The notes: generated by a model not told the origin, from the sequence alone. A stretch of DNA of 64,000 bases from Boseongicola sp. (GCA_014075275.1 CP046179.1:2179932-2243931); one strand, 5' to 3'; counted from the stretch's first letter, positions 45,968 to 55,006 are shown. Numbers and translations are program-made.

Positions 45968-46150
45968 TCAGCCGCCGGAACGACGTGGCCCGAGAAGATA
46001 CCAGACAAAGAATCCCAGCACTGGCATCAGCAAAATTAAGGCCCAAAGCGCCTTTTTCCAGAGGGTCGCACTCGATGCCACGACAGCCATGAACACCCAG
46101 ACATTCACCGCCAAAAGCACAAGAATGATCAAGCCAAGATAGTCGACCAT
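45968..46150 (-). CDS. Small PLDc_N-type membrane protein
   Basis: 60-aa protein with two hydrophobic segments (LGLIILVLLAVNVWVFMAVV; ALWALILLMPVLGFFVWYLL) and C-terminal GPRRSGG. The pattern LL..VLGFFVWYLLGPR is the cardiolipin-synthase N-terminal (PLDc_N) signature; stand-alone copies are frequent and uncharacterised. Its GGAGGG ribosome site overlaps the end of tupA, so translation is probably coupled to the tungstate operon. Confidence 0.8.
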   Translation of the reverse strand: MVDYLGLIILVLLAVNVWVFMAVVASSATLWKKALWALILLMPVLGFFVWYLLGPRRSGG

Positions 46151-46155
46151 ATGGG

Positions 46156-46965
46156 TTACCCTCCATCGCCTTTTGCATTTGGTGTGAACAATGTTTCCCC
46201 GTCAATCTCATAGCTGCCGATCAGGGCCTGCCCCTTTGCCGAAACCAGCCATTCTTCCAGTTTGATGGCGGCTTCGATGTTCACGTGGCTGTGCATGTCC
46301 GGATCCGCAGGCAGAAACGCATATTGATTGAACAGCGCCGGATCACCTTCAAACAGCAGCGCCAGATCGCCCCGGTTGCCAAAATTCAGCCAGCTCGCCC
46401 GGTCGGCAAGGATATAGGCGTTCATACTAGCGGCCGTGTTCAGCGCCGCTCCCATCCCAGCTCCTAGCTCGCGAAACCAACCGCCAATCGGCACTACGTC
46501 AGCCTGCGCCCAAAGAGAAACCTCGCGCTTGTGGGTTCCGCTGTCGTCGCCACGACTTGCAAATGGGGCCTTAGCGTCGGCGATAGCGGCAAGCGCTTCG
46601 ACAACGTTGGAAACTGCAGCCACCCCCGCTGGATCGTCCGCCGGGCCAATCAGGACGAAATCGTTATACATGATCTCGCGACGATGGGTGCCATGACCTT
46701 CGGCCACAAAAGCCTCTTCAGCCGCGCGCGAATGCACCAGAATTGCATCCACATCCCCCGCCTTGCCCAGACGGATCGCCTGCCCTGTTCCTACAATGAT
46801 CAGTTGCACATCCAACCCGGTATCGGCCTTGATTTCAGGTAGCAGAACATCGCTCAAACCGGAATTGTAAAACGACGTGGTGACGGCCACTTTCAACTCT
46901 TCGGCCAAAGCGGGAACGGCTGCCAGCATTAGCCCAAAAGTCAGGACAGCGGCCCGGATTATCAT
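46156..46965 (-). CDS. tupA: Tungstate ABC transporter substrate-binding protein
   Basis: Periplasmic tungstate-binding protein, 269 aa, with signal peptide MIIRAAVLTFGLMLAAVPALA. The mature part contains VAVTTSFYNSGLSDVLLPEI, GTGQAIRLGKAGDVDAILVH, RREIMYNDFVLIGPADDP and RGDDSGTHKREVSLWAQA, which are TupA signatures rather than ModA. Start and stop overlaps of 4 bp with tupC support an operon. Tungstate could serve aldehyde oxidoreductases or formate dehydrogenases elsewhere in the genome. Confidence 0.93.
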   Translation of the reverse strand: MIIRAAVLTFGLMLAAVPALAEELKVAVTTSFYNSGLSDVLLPEIKADTGLDVQLIIVGTGQAIRLGKAGDVDAILVHSRAAEEAFVAEGHGTHRREIMYNDFVLIGPADDPAGVAAVSNVVEALAAIADAKAPFASRGDDSGTHKREVSLWAQADVVPIGGWFRELGAGMGAALNTAASMNAYILADRASWLNFGNRGDLALLFEGDPALFNQYAFLPADPDMHSHVNIEAAIKLEEWLVSAKGQALIGSYEIDGETLFTPNAKGDGG

Positions 46966-47672
46966 TCGACAATATCCCCTTCCAAAAAGGCGGCGGCCTC
47001 TGATGTTTGCGGCCCCGCGAAAAACGCAAGAGCGGGACCAGCCTCATGAATGCGCCCGTTCAGCACAAATACAACGTCCGACGCGATGCGGCGTGCCTGT
47101 CCCAGATTATGAGTCGACATGATCAGCTTGGTGCCAGCGGCCATGGCGCGGCTCAGGATCGCCTCGATCTCGCGCGTTGCACGGCCATCCAGGCTGGCGG
47201 TGGGTTCGTCCAAGAACAAGACCTCGGGCTTGGTCACCAGCGCCCGCGCTATGGCCAGTTTCTGTCGCTCGCCACCGGACATCGCGCCCGCGGGCTGGTC
47301 CGCTAGGTCGAGCAAACCAACGTCGCCCAGCACCGCTTCGGCCCGCGTCCGGGCCTCGGCTTTTGAAACTTTGCGCAAGGCCAGCGGATAGATGACATTT
47401 TCAAAGGCACTGCGCCGCAACAGAATTGGCGTCTGAAAAACATAGGCCTGCGCCAAATCGGCCTGCGCGCGCGGCACCGCCCATTCGGCATGACCATCCG
47501 ACAGCCGCATGATCCCGTGACAGCTTTTCAATAGCGTGGTCTTGCCCGCGCCATTTGGCCCCAGAACAACCAACGCGCCCCCCGCGTCAATCGACAAGTC
47601 CACCGGCCCAAGAATATCACGGCCATGGCGGTGCACTGTGGCACTGGTCAGGGTCAGAGGAAGAATGCTCAC
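46962..47672 (-). CDS. tupC: Tungstate ABC transporter ATP-binding protein
   Basis: ATPase of about 236 aa: Walker A LGPNGAGKTT, signature MSGGERQKLAIARAL, Walker B VLFLDEPTASLD. The GTG at 47672 (GTGAGC) overlaps the tupB stop and starts the domain; the longer frame to 47705 would extend into tupB. It is followed by tupA with an ATGA overlap. There is no C-terminal TOBE extension of the ModC kind. Confidence 0.9.
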   Translation of the reverse strand: MSILPLTLTSATVHRHGRDILGPVDLSIDAGGALVVLGPNGAGKTTLLKSCHGIMRLSDGHAEWAVPRAQADLAQAYVFQTPILLRRSAFENVIYPLALRKVSKAEARTRAEAVLGDVGLLDLADQPAGAMSGGERQKLAIARALVTKPEVLFLDEPTASLDGRATREIEAILSRAMAAGTKLIMSTHNLGQARRIASDVVFVLNGRIHEAGPALAFFAGPQTSEAAAFLEGDIVE

Positions 47673-48373
47673 CACCGCCCCTCCCGTTCCGTCCGCGATA
47701 TCCAATGCATCATCAGATTTACCGCTATCGCCAGCGCAATCAGGATGAAACCAAGGCCCAGCGCCAGCGCAAAGTTGCCCTTCGACGTCTCTAAAGCAAT
47801 GGCCGTCGTCAATACTCGCGTAACATGATCAATGTTGCCGCCAACGATCATGATCGCGCCAATTTCGCCAATCGCACGCCCGAACCCGGCCAGGGTCGCG
47901 GTCAGTAACGACCGGCGCGCATCCCAGATCAGCGTGCGCATGCGCTGTGCTTTGGTGGTGTTCAGCGAGATCAGCAAATCGTGGTAGTCTGCCCAGAGAT
48001 CCCGCAACGCCTGATGCGAGATCGACGCGATTAGCGGGGTGACGATGATCACCTGTGCAATGATCATGGCCGTGGGCGTGAACAACAACCCAAACACCCC
48101 AAACGGGCCCGACCGTGACAACAGCAGGTAAACGATCAGCCCCACCACGACCGGCGGCAGACCCATCAACGCATTCAAGATGGCAATCGTGCCACGGCGG
48201 AACCGAAATCGGCTGACGGTCAAAACCGCACCAAGCGGTATGCCGATGCCTGCACCAATGGCAACGGCGGTCAATGTCACCTGCAGGGACCGCAATGTGA
48301 TCTCGACCAGATCGCGATCCAGTGTCACGATCAACAAAATGGCCGCCGCCAATCCGTCCCAGATATCGCTCAT
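47669..48373 (-). CDS. tupB: Tungstate ABC transporter permease
   Basis: Inner-membrane permease, 234 aa, about five or six hydrophobic segments. The EAA-type loop is ALRDLWADYHDLLISLNTTK followed by AQRMRTLIWDARRSLLTATL, and GRAIGEIGAIMIVGGNIDHV is the TupB signature. It is the first gene of the tupBCA operon; the upstream 318 bp must hold the promoter. Confidence 0.92.
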   Translation of the reverse strand: MSDIWDGLAAAILLIVTLDRDLVEITLRSLQVTLTAVAIGAGIGIPLGAVLTVSRFRFRRGTIAILNALMGLPPVVVGLIVYLLLSRSGPFGVFGLLFTPTAMIIAQVIIVTPLIASISHQALRDLWADYHDLLISLNTTKAQRMRTLIWDARRSLLTATLAGFGRAIGEIGAIMIVGGNIDHVTRVLTTAIALETSKGNFALALGLGFILIALAIAVNLMMHWISRTEREGRW

Positions 48374-48691
48374 GCCATACCGGCCCCAAAAATTGGGTCG
48401 GAAGCTGTGCCAACAAGATTAATACAGGCGCAGAACAACTGGCGCAAACTCCGGGGCATGAATTAATCGACCGTCTGATCGCCGATCAGCGCTGCAATAT
48501 TGAGTTTCAGCGGATGTGCAAAGGAAATAATCACCTGCGCCCAAGACCTCAGATCAAAGGCGCACGCGTCAATGCCCTTCTTTTTGGCAAAAATACTCTC
48601 GGGGGACCGGGGGTGAAACCCCCGGCGGATCGCCCCGCCAGGGGCGAAACCATCGAAAGCAACAAAGATATCTCCCTGAAATTGGCCGAGC
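48374..48691. other. Intergenic region between the TPR gene and tupB
   Basis: 318 bp without a supported gene. It contains the GC-rich double hairpin element at 48597-48646 and presumably the tup promoter near its low-coordinate end. No tungstate/molybdate (ModE-type) site was recognised. Confidence 0.6.
48586..48646. repeat. GC-rich REP-like double hairpin
   Basis: Two adjacent perfect hairpins, CCGGGGGT-GAA-ACCCCCGG (48607-48625) and CGCCCC-GCCA-GGGGCG (48631-48646), are preceded by AAAAATACTCTCGGGGG. It is similar in form to the element at 38101. Confidence 0.65.
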
Positions 48692-49678
48692 TCAGGTGCG
48701 GCGCGCCTCGCTCAGCGTCCAGGCGCGTTTGTGATACTTCAGCGCCTGGTCCAGATCGCCCAGGGTTTCAAACACATCCGCCAATGCACGGGCATAGAAT
48801 TGATCCCATAAAGAATAGTCCAGTTCTTTGGACAGCTTCGCGCCTTTCAGGAACAAATCACGGGCTTTTTCCAGATTGCCTCGTGTTCTTTCCATGCGCG
48901 CCTGATGCTGTGTGATTTGACAGCGGGCGCGATCATCGCAATCCGTATCCGCCAGCTTCATCCCTTTGGCGAAATGCTTCTCGGCCGCACCGAAATCTTT
49001 CAGCGCAACCAGACAGGCACCGGCGATTTCGTGGACGTATGGATTGACTACGCGGTTCTTGTGTCGGATCGCCAGTTTTAGGGCGGTTTCGGCGTGCTCC
49101 AGACCTCCGATTGGCGAATTGTCGGCCAGCATCCAACGCGCCACATTTTGTTCGACCCGTGCCAGTTCAGCGCCCTTCGCGGTCTCTCCTGCACGCCCCA
49201 GCAACAACCCGGCACTGGACCGGTCACCTTTGTAGCGCTCGATCGAAGCCAGGGTTGTCAGCAAATCGACATAGGCATTTCCGCCGGATTTTTGATCGAC
49301 CAATTCGATCCCGCGCTCGGCAGAACAGCGAGCAAGGTCCAACCGGTTGCGACTGTAATGGACAACCGCCAGGATAGAATACGTCTGCGCCCGCTCCCGG
49401 GGATGGTCCTTTTCCGACAGCAACTCTTCGACCTTCAGGGCCTGCTCCATTGCGTCATCAAAATGACCGCGCCACTTGGATTGCCAGGACAATGTCAAAA
49501 GCGCCAACCCGCGATGGCACCGGGCGCGCGTGCTGTCCCCCTCGGACGCCAGTTTCAGGGCTGCAGATGCATAAGATATGCTTTTTTCCCGACATGCCCA
49601 CCGGGCGTCCCACGCGATCCGGTTCAGTAAAGCCGGGTCACCATAGGTTTTGACCTCGTTGTTAAACGCCGTGTGCAT
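48692..49678 (-). CDS. Tetratricopeptide-repeat protein of unknown function
   Basis: 328 aa, all helical and rich in Ala, Leu, Arg and Glu. TPR-like units recur about every 40 residues (for example ARCHRGLALLTLSWQSKWRG, ERAQTYSILAVVHYSRNRLD, AEKHFAKGMKLADTDCDDRA, FYARALADVFETLGDLDQAL followed by KYHKRAW). No signal peptide or catalytic domain is seen. It is likely a protein-protein interaction scaffold; the neighbours give no clear partner. Confidence 0.8.
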   Translation of the reverse strand: MHTAFNNEVKTYGDPALLNRIAWDARWACREKSISYASAALKLASEGDSTRARCHRGLALLTLSWQSKWRGHFDDAMEQALKVEELLSEKDHPRERAQTYSILAVVHYSRNRLDLARCSAERGIELVDQKSGGNAYVDLLTTLASIERYKGDRSSAGLLLGRAGETAKGAELARVEQNVARWMLADNSPIGGLEHAETALKLAIRHKNRVVNPYVHEIAGACLVALKDFGAAEKHFAKGMKLADTDCDDRARCQITQHQARMERTRGNLEKARDLFLKGAKLSKELDYSLWDQFYARALADVFETLGDLDQALKYHKRAWTLSEARRT

Positions 49679-49915
49679 TATTCAGTCCGAGTATTCCGGC
49701 GACGCTTTTTTGAAACTGCGGTCACCGCTCTCATTCACAGTCCAACAATAATGAACCTAGATCGAAATTTCTTTGAGCATAGCGTAGATATAGACCCTCA
49801 CGTCAATGTGACAATCCCTCAATAACGGCGTCGCACCACCGACATCCGTGCCGCAAACAGACGTGCGCTTCGGCAGATGCCTCGCAAATCTGGGCGAAAT
49901 AGGCGGAGGGTATTC

Positions 49916-50872
49916 ATGAAGATTGGGTTTATCGGGCTGGGCAATGTTGGCGGCAAACTGGCAGGATCGATCCTGCGCAATGGATTTGATCTGACCGTGC
50001 GTGATCTGGACCGCGGCTTGGCGCAACCCTTTCTGGATCAGGGTGCCCATTGGGCCGAAAGCCCGGCCGAAATGGCCGCGAATGTCGACTATTTGATAAC
50101 CTGCCTGCCCTCGCCCGCCGCCTGCGCTGCGGTCATGGAAGGTGCAGACGGAATTCTGGCTGGGATCACCCCCGGCACCATCTGGGCAGAGATGTCGACC
50201 ACCGATGCCGACGAGGTGCGTCGCATGGCCGAACTGGTGACAGCCAAGGGCGCAAGTGCCATCGATTGCCCTGTTTCGGGGGGATGCCACCGTGCCGCGA
50301 CGGGCAATATCTCGATCTTTGCAGGCTGTGATCGCGAGACCTTTGAGCGCGCGTTGCCGGTTTTGACGACGCTCGGTCGGCGGGTTTTGCACACAGGTGA
50401 CATTGGGTCTGCTTCAGTTCTGAAAGTCATGACCAACTATCTGGCCACCGCGAACCTTCTGACCTGTTGCGAGGCGATGGTGACCATGAAGGCCGCAGGG
50501 CTTGATCTGGCAACTACTTACGAGGCGATCCGCATCTCCTCTGGCACATCCTTCGTGCATGAAACCGAAAGCCAGGTCATCCTGAACGGCTCCCGCGACA
50601 TCAACTTCACAATGGACCTGGTGCTGAAAGACATTGGCCTGTTCCAGAAGATCGCCGAGAACGCCGGTGTTCCCCTGGAAATTTCACCGCTGATGATCGA
50701 CATCATGCGGGACGGGCAGTCTCGTTACGGGGATCGCGCCCAATCCGACGACATCATCAAAAGGTTGGAAGAGGCGACGGGTCTGGACATCACAGCCCCC
50801 GGTTTCCCGTCCGAAATGCTGGACGATGAACCCGAAGAGAAGGGCCACGAGGTGGTTGTGAAACGCGGCTGA
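49916..50872 (+). CDS. NAD(P)-dependent beta-hydroxyacid dehydrogenase (3-hydroxyisobutyrate dehydrogenase family)
   Basis: 318 aa. MKIGFIGLGNVGGKLAGSIL is the Rossmann motif; DCPVSGGCHRAATGNISIFA is the substrate-binding signature, and the catalytic Lys is in SVLKVMTNYLATANLLTCCE. Homologues act on 3-hydroxyisobutyrate, tartronate semialdehyde or gamma-hydroxybutyrate. The ATG at 49916 has GGCGGAGGG upstream. Its neighbours (TPR protein, methyltransferase) do not reveal the substrate. Confidence 0.9.
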   Translation: MKIGFIGLGNVGGKLAGSILRNGFDLTVRDLDRGLAQPFLDQGAHWAESPAEMAANVDYLITCLPSPAACAAVMEGADGILAGITPGTIWAEMSTTDADEVRRMAELVTAKGASAIDCPVSGGCHRAATGNISIFAGCDRETFERALPVLTTLGRRVLHTGDIGSASVLKVMTNYLATANLLTCCEAMVTMKAAGLDLATTYEAIRISSGTSFVHETESQVILNGSRDINFTMDLVLKDIGLFQKIAENAGVPLEISPLMIDIMRDGQSRYGDRAQSDDIIKRLEEATGLDITAPGFPSEMLDDEPEEKGHEVVVKRG

Positions 50873-50890
50873 TGCGCCCTAGACTTGGCC

Positions 50891-51523
50891 ATGGCTGACA
50901 AACCTGACCTCGATAGCGCCTATGCGTTGAATGCTGCAGACGACAATCGGCAATTCTATCGAGACTGGGCCGCGTCCTATGACGAGGTATTCGTCGCCGA
51001 AACATCATACCAATTGCCGGACATGGTTGCGGCAACATACCTGCAACTTGCCGGTGAATGGCCCTGTCTTGATGCGGGTTGCGGCACAGGGGCCTTGGGC
51101 GAACATCTGGCGTTTGGCGCAGTGGTGGATGGGGTCGACCTGTCGTCCGACATGCTGGCGGTCGCGGCGACAAAAGGCCGTTATCGAAACCTCGTGGAAG
51201 CCAACCTGAAAGAGCAATTGCCATTCGATGATGGTGAATATGCGGGCCTGATCTCTTCCGGCACCTTCACCCACGGCCACGTCGGCCCTGAAGCCTTCGA
51301 CGAACTCACCCGCATCCTGCGTTCCGACGCCTTGGCGGTGATCAGCATAAAGCCCGAGGTTTGGGAAAGCCACGCCTTTGGCCCGGCGTTCGATGTCTTG
51401 GTTGGCAAAGGGCTGATCACCGGGCCTGAGATTGCCGAGGTGAACGTATACCGTGACCCGACCATGGCACCCGACGGTCACGGCGATGATCGCGGGCTCA
51501 TCGTGACCTTCCGCAAGGTCTGA
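50891..51523 (+). CDS. Class I SAM-dependent methyltransferase
   Basis: 210 aa. Motif I is [20 protein letters not shown], followed by [18 protein letters not shown] and the later [20 protein letters not shown]. It is of the generic methyltransferase_11/25 type; the substrate is unknown. The ATG at 50891 is used; a TTG two codons upstream is less likely. rluE follows after 7 bp. Confidence 0.86.
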   Translation: MADKPDLDSAYALNAADDNRQFYRDWAASYDEVFVAETSYQLPDMVAATYLQLAGEWPCLDAGCGTGALGEHLAFGAVVDGVDLSSDMLAVAATKGRYRNLVEANLKEQLPFDDGEYAGLISSGTFTHGHVGPEAFDELTRILRSDALAVISIKPEVWESHAFGPAFDVLVGKGLITGPEIAEVNVYRDPTMAPDGHGDDRGLIVTFRKV

Positions 51524-51530
51524 TCCGCAG

Positions 51531-52073
51531 ATGCCCCGCGTCATCCTGTTCAACAAACCCTTCGGTGTGCTGTCGCAGTTCACCGACGCGAAATCCCCAA
51601 CCGAGCGCCCCACCTTGTCGGGGTTTGGCCTGCCAAAAGAGGTCTATGCCGCAGGTCGTCTGGATCGCGACAGCGAGGGCTTGCTGGTGCTAACAGACGA
51701 TGGCCGCCTGCAAGCCCGCATCGCCAGCCCACGCACGCAGACGGAAAAGACCTATCTGGTGCAGATCGAGGGCGACCCCGCCGACGCCGACCTTGCGCCC
51801 CTGCGCAGCGGAGTCACTCTTAAAGACGGCCCAACCCGCCCGGCGAAAGTCTCGCTTATCGAGCCACCTGACCTCTGGCCCCGCGATCCACCCGTGCGGT
51901 TCCGAAAATCGGTGCCTGATAGGTGGATCGAGGTCACTATCTCTGAGGGACGCAATCGACAAGTGCGCCGAATGACGGCGGCAGTTGGGTTGCCGACACT
52001 GCGGTTGGTGCGAATGCACGTTGGGATCTGGGGGTTGGACGGGCTTTCGCCAGGGGAGTGGCGCGAGTTCTAG
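51531..52073 (+). CDS. rluE: 23S rRNA pseudouridine synthase, RluE/RsuA family
   Basis: 180 aa. The catalytic Asp lies in [38 protein letters not shown] is the RsuA/RluB/E/F motif III. It starts directly with the catalytic domain ([13 protein letters not shown]) and lacks the N-terminal S4 domain, as RluE does. RluE modifies U2457 of E. coli 23S rRNA; the same target here is inference. Confidence 0.9.
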   Translation: MPRVILFNKPFGVLSQFTDAKSPTERPTLSGFGLPKEVYAAGRLDRDSEGLLVLTDDGRLQARIASPRTQTEKTYLVQIEGDPADADLAPLRSGVTLKDGPTRPAKVSLIEPPDLWPRDPPVRFRKSVPDRWIEVTISEGRNRQVRRMTAAVGLPTLRLVRMHVGIWGLDGLSPGEWREF

Positions 52074-52454
52074 GGCGGCAGATTGCTGACAGTGCGATTT
52101 GGACAGCTATTCCCCGCGGCTGGTTACCGACCGCAACCTGTGGGTTTAGTGCCCTGAAATTTGGTCCCGCAGTCCACCACTGCTATGAAACAGGGCACCC
52201 TCCAGCCTGCGACCCATGAGTATCAACATGCCAAAAGATGTTCTGGTTACCGGCGGATGCCTTTGTTGGTCGTGTCAGGTGCACCGGCCCCAATATCTCA
52301 TCCGAACATTCGTGCACTTGCGTGCACTTATCGAGATTCAGGAAAAAACATTTCCCGCGGTGAAGGCTTGAAAATTTCCTATGAACCTAAATGCAAGACA
52401 CATCTCAACTTTTCAAAGCAGACGTTCGATTTCTCTGCGACCAATGCTGGCAAT
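52074..52454. other. Intergenic region between rluE and the insertion element
   Basis: About 380 bp. A 126-codon open frame starting at 52161 lacks a Shine-Dalgarno and any recognisable domain and runs into the IS end, so I do not call it. A short direct repeat GTGCACTT occurs near 52312 and 52322. Nothing else is seen. Confidence 0.5.
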
Positions 52455-52468
52455 GACCGCTTCGAGCC

Positions 52469-52486
52469 GATTTTGTTGAAAAAGTC
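52469..52486 (+). repeat. Left terminal inverted repeat of the IS1182-type element
   Basis: GATTTTGTTGAAAAAGTC pairs with the right repeat at 54001-54018 (reverse complement GATTTTGTTGAAAAACTC), one mismatch. Confidence 0.75.
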
Positions 52487-52556
52487 GTTTGGTTTTGTGC
52501 TTTGGGGATGGTTACGGCGTATATTTTATTGGGCAGTCTGAGGCGGTACCGCCGCG

Positions 52557-53939
52557 TCATCCTGCGGCTGGCACCATCGGCGTGAGTTTGGCTAGTTTCC
52601 GGAGGTTTTGGGCTGCTGCTGCGAGAGTAAACTCGTCTTGGACGCCGCAGGGTCCACGTAATCGGAGCCGCCCGAGGCCAAGGATGCGTTTGAGGTGTGC
52701 AAAGAGCATCTCGACCTTCTTTCGTCGTTTCTGTGCGGTGACATTGAACTCTGACGCCATGCATCGGCGGGCGAAGTCCCGGACGATTTCGTATTTCTCG
52801 CGATGGACGGCGCGGGCCTCGGCGTTGGGGCAGCATTTTTCCTTCAGCTCGCATCCTGTGCAATCGGACTTCAGCGCTCGATACTTGCGAGCTTTCCAGC
52901 TTGGCGCGTTTCGAGCCGGGTCAGAATAGGTCCGCCAAGTGTGCCGCATCTCTTTGCCGCCCGGACAGATATAGCGGTCGTTCTCATCGTCCCACGTGAA
53001 GTCGGATCGTGAGAACGTTCCGTCCGTGCGCTCACCTTTGTCGAAGACAGGAATGAAGGGAAGGATTTGGCGCTTCAATGCGAGCCAGACAAGATTGTCT
53101 TCTGATCCATATGCGGTGTCCGCAGCGATCCAATCGGACTTCACACCAAAACGTTCTTCGGTGCGATCGAGCATTTTGCGCATGGCACTTATTTCAGCGG
53201 TCTTGTTGGACCGACTGGCATCTACGTCCATGATGATACTGTGATCGGTATCGATCAGATAATTAGTAGAATACGCAAAGAAAGCCGGGCCTTTACGTGC
53301 AGCCGTCCATTGGCTGGCGGGGTCGGCATGGGCCATGAACTTGGGCTTGACCGTGGAGGCTGCACCAAAGGCCTCGTCGTCCAAGGTGTCGAGATACTCG
53401 CGCACTGCGCGCGGCGCGTTATTGGGATCAATGTCACGGGCGGCCCAGTCTTCGGGATTGCTGGAGTTTTGCTTCTGAACATCCGCACTGATCAAACTGG
53501 CATCAACAGCAAAACCCTGACCGCCCACCAGTCCTTCTTCCATGCTGCGTGCAACCGTGGTCTCGAACACATGGCGCAGCAGATCGCTCTCACGGAACCG
53601 ACCATGGCGGTTCTTCGAGAAGGTCGAGTGGTCTGGAACTTGGTCGGTCAAATTCAGCCGGCAAAACCAGCGGTAGGCGAGGTTCAGATGAACCTCTTCG
53701 CAGAGCCGGCGTTCTGACCGAATACCAAAGCAATACCCCACCAACAGCATCCGAATGAGCAGTTCCGGATCAATGGATGGACGGCCTGTGTGACTATAGA
53801 AATCCGACAGATGCGCCCGGATACTGCTCAGGTCAACGAACCGGTCAATCAACCGAAGAAGGTGGTCTTGAGGGACATGATCCTCCAACGAGAACTCATA
53901 GAACAACGCCGCCTGTGCTTCCTGCTTAGGTCCCATCAT
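52557..53939 (-). CDS. IS1182 family transposase
   Basis: 460 aa and apparently intact. The N-terminal InsH/DUF772 domain (HLLRLIDRFVDLSSIRAHLS; GRPSIDPELLIRMLLVGYCF) is followed by FAVDASLISADVQKQ, a DDE catalytic core with DTAYGSEDNLVWLALK, the Cys-rich DDE_6-like segment CTGCELKEKCCPNAEARAVH, and the C-terminal EMLFAHLKRILGLGRLRLRG stretch. An intact frame suggests a recent arrival or an active element. Confidence 0.93.
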   Translation of the reverse strand: MMGPKQEAQAALFYEFSLEDHVPQDHLLRLIDRFVDLSSIRAHLSDFYSHTGRPSIDPELLIRMLLVGYCFGIRSERRLCEEVHLNLAYRWFCRLNLTDQVPDHSTFSKNRHGRFRESDLLRHVFETTVARSMEEGLVGGQGFAVDASLISADVQKQNSSNPEDWAARDIDPNNAPRAVREYLDTLDDEAFGAASTVKPKFMAHADPASQWTAARKGPAFFAYSTNYLIDTDHSIIMDVDASRSNKTAEISAMRKMLDRTEERFGVKSDWIAADTAYGSEDNLVWLALKRQILPFIPVFDKGERTDGTFSRSDFTWDDENDRYICPGGKEMRHTWRTYSDPARNAPSWKARKYRALKSDCTGCELKEKCCPNAEARAVHREKYEIVRDFARRCMASEFNVTAQKRRKKVEMLFAHLKRILGLGRLRLRGPCGVQDEFTLAAAAQNLRKLAKLTPMVPAAG

Positions 53940-54000
53940 CGCAAAACCCTCCCTATCCGTACGATGAATTGAATCAGCAGTTCATTCCACGATCAAGCAT

Positions 54001-54018
54001 GAGTTTTTCAACAAAATC
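54001..54018 (-). repeat. Right terminal inverted repeat of the IS1182-type element
   Basis: GAGTTTTTCAACAAAATC is the inverted partner of 52469-52486; it lies 62 bp upstream of the transposase start. Confidence 0.75.
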
Positions 54019-54032
54019 AGCCCATTTCGACC

Positions 54033-54383
54033 GATGCTGCGCTGCATTCGAACGGCAGCTTTCGTGACCCAATTAAGAAACACGCCCTATTCACGGCTCG
54101 TCCGAAAAACACCATTCGAAGCACGTGCAGAATGACCTCTACCAACCCATTGCGCATCACAGAATTGGTCGCGTTGTGCCCGTTCGCGGCCTGGGCATGT
54201 CGGCGCCGAGAACTGACTGATCAGTAGAAGATTGCAACCAGATTGATTTTACTGGCTTTTTATCGTTTACTGCTCAGGCACCTCACTCGTCGTGCATACG
54301 ATTTAGTGTGTGCAATGTGTTGTGGTGCCTTGCGGTGCTTTGCTTTGGACTCGGCTCGCAGGCTGTATCTCTGGGAGAATAAA
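54033..54383. other. Leader region upstream of the small secreted protein
   Basis: About 350 bp between the IS end and the ATG at 54384, with no supported gene. It holds the candidate promoter at 54243-54271 and a long 5' leader. An in-frame upstream ATG at 54243 would add 47 residues lacking export-signal character and is not used. Confidence 0.5.
54243..54271 (+). promoter_or_regulatory. Candidate sigma-70-type promoter
   Basis: TTGATT (54243-54248), a 17-bp spacer, then TTTACT (54266-54271). It lies 112 bp upstream of the small secreted protein ATG. Confidence 0.35.
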
Positions 54384-54695
54384 ATGCGTATCTCAACTTT
54401 CTTAACTGCCTCCGCCATGGCTTTGATCGTCGGTTCAGGTTCTGGTTTCGCCGGCGAACAGGCAGCCCAGCCCACACTGGGCGGACCGGTCGTTCTTTCG
54501 GATTCTGAGATGGATCTTGTAGTTGCCGGCGACTCGCTCGGGGTGCCGTCGACGACCGTGTCAGATATCCCCGATGTTATACATGACACTTGGTCGAGCT
54601 TAGCTGATAACGAAATCGGGAATTTTTATAACCAAGGGACTGCAAGTTCCCCTGCACCGTTTCACATTGGAATCCCGACCGCCGTCGACAATTAG
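54384..54695 (+). CDS. Small secreted protein with a double-glycine-like leader motif; candidate C39/Fap-like substrate
   Basis: 103 aa, no named family recognised. GGGAGAATAAA precedes the ATG. Residues 1-23 form a Sec signal peptide (MRISTFLTASAMALIVGSGS, then GFA). Residues 38-49, LSDSEMDLVVAG, closely resemble the LSxxELxxVxGG leader of C39-processed bacteriocins, with Ala-Gly in place of Gly-Gly. Residues 50-103 (54 aa) would be the mature part: low in charge and rich in Ser, Thr, Asn, Asp and Pro, with no cysteine. It lies upstream of a C39-like peptidase and a barrel protein on the same strand. Inference: the precursor goes to the periplasm by Sec and is trimmed after Ala48-Gly49. It could also be an unrelated exported peptide. 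Confidence 0.65.
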   Translation: MRISTFLTASAMALIVGSGSGFAGEQAAQPTLGGPVVLSDSEMDLVVAGDSLGVPSTTVSDIPDVIHDTWSSLADNEIGNFYNQGTASSPAPFHIGIPTAVDN

Positions 54696-55006
54696 TCATT
54701 CATTTTTTCGTATGTCCCAACTATGTCGACCTGCCCGCATATCATTAACGCGGCGGTATTCTAGTGATGTTTTTTGTTTTTCGCTGATACTTGCCGTGCC
54801 CTCAATCTTAATTGGGCATGGCTGGCTAACCACTACGGGGGGTTGGCGAGCATCGTGCGAAGAATGTCGGATGACCGTCCACGCCGTTGACCCATCCGAC
54901 CCAACGCCGAACATACATACCCAACCGGGAGGGGTCTGACGGCTCCTTCCGGTCCTGCTCATAAAGCCGGGCCGCACGCGCCCTCGTGAGAGTCCGAATT
55001 ACCACA
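54696..55006. other. Intergenic region between the candidate substrate and the peptidase
   Basis: About 310 bp with no supported gene. Short frames exist but lack ribosome sites and recognisable content. A T-rich stretch (CATTTTTTCG) follows the substrate stop without a clear stem, so no terminator is called; read-through into the peptidase gene is possible. Confidence 0.5.

Larger units (their letters stand above)
52455..54032 (-). mobile_element. IS1182-family insertion sequence
   Basis: Transposase gene flanked by inverted ends: GATTTTGTTGAAAAAGTC (52469-52486) and GAGTTTTTCAACAAAATC (54001-54018), matching at 17 of 18 positions as inverted repeats. Similarity extends weakly outward for about 15 bp, so the outer limits given are approximate. 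No target duplication could be fixed. The element sits at the left border of the accessory island. Confidence 0.8.

Noticed and set aside
52161-52541. 126-codon frame left of the transposase
   Set aside because: No Shine-Dalgarno, no recognisable content, and it runs through the IS left end.
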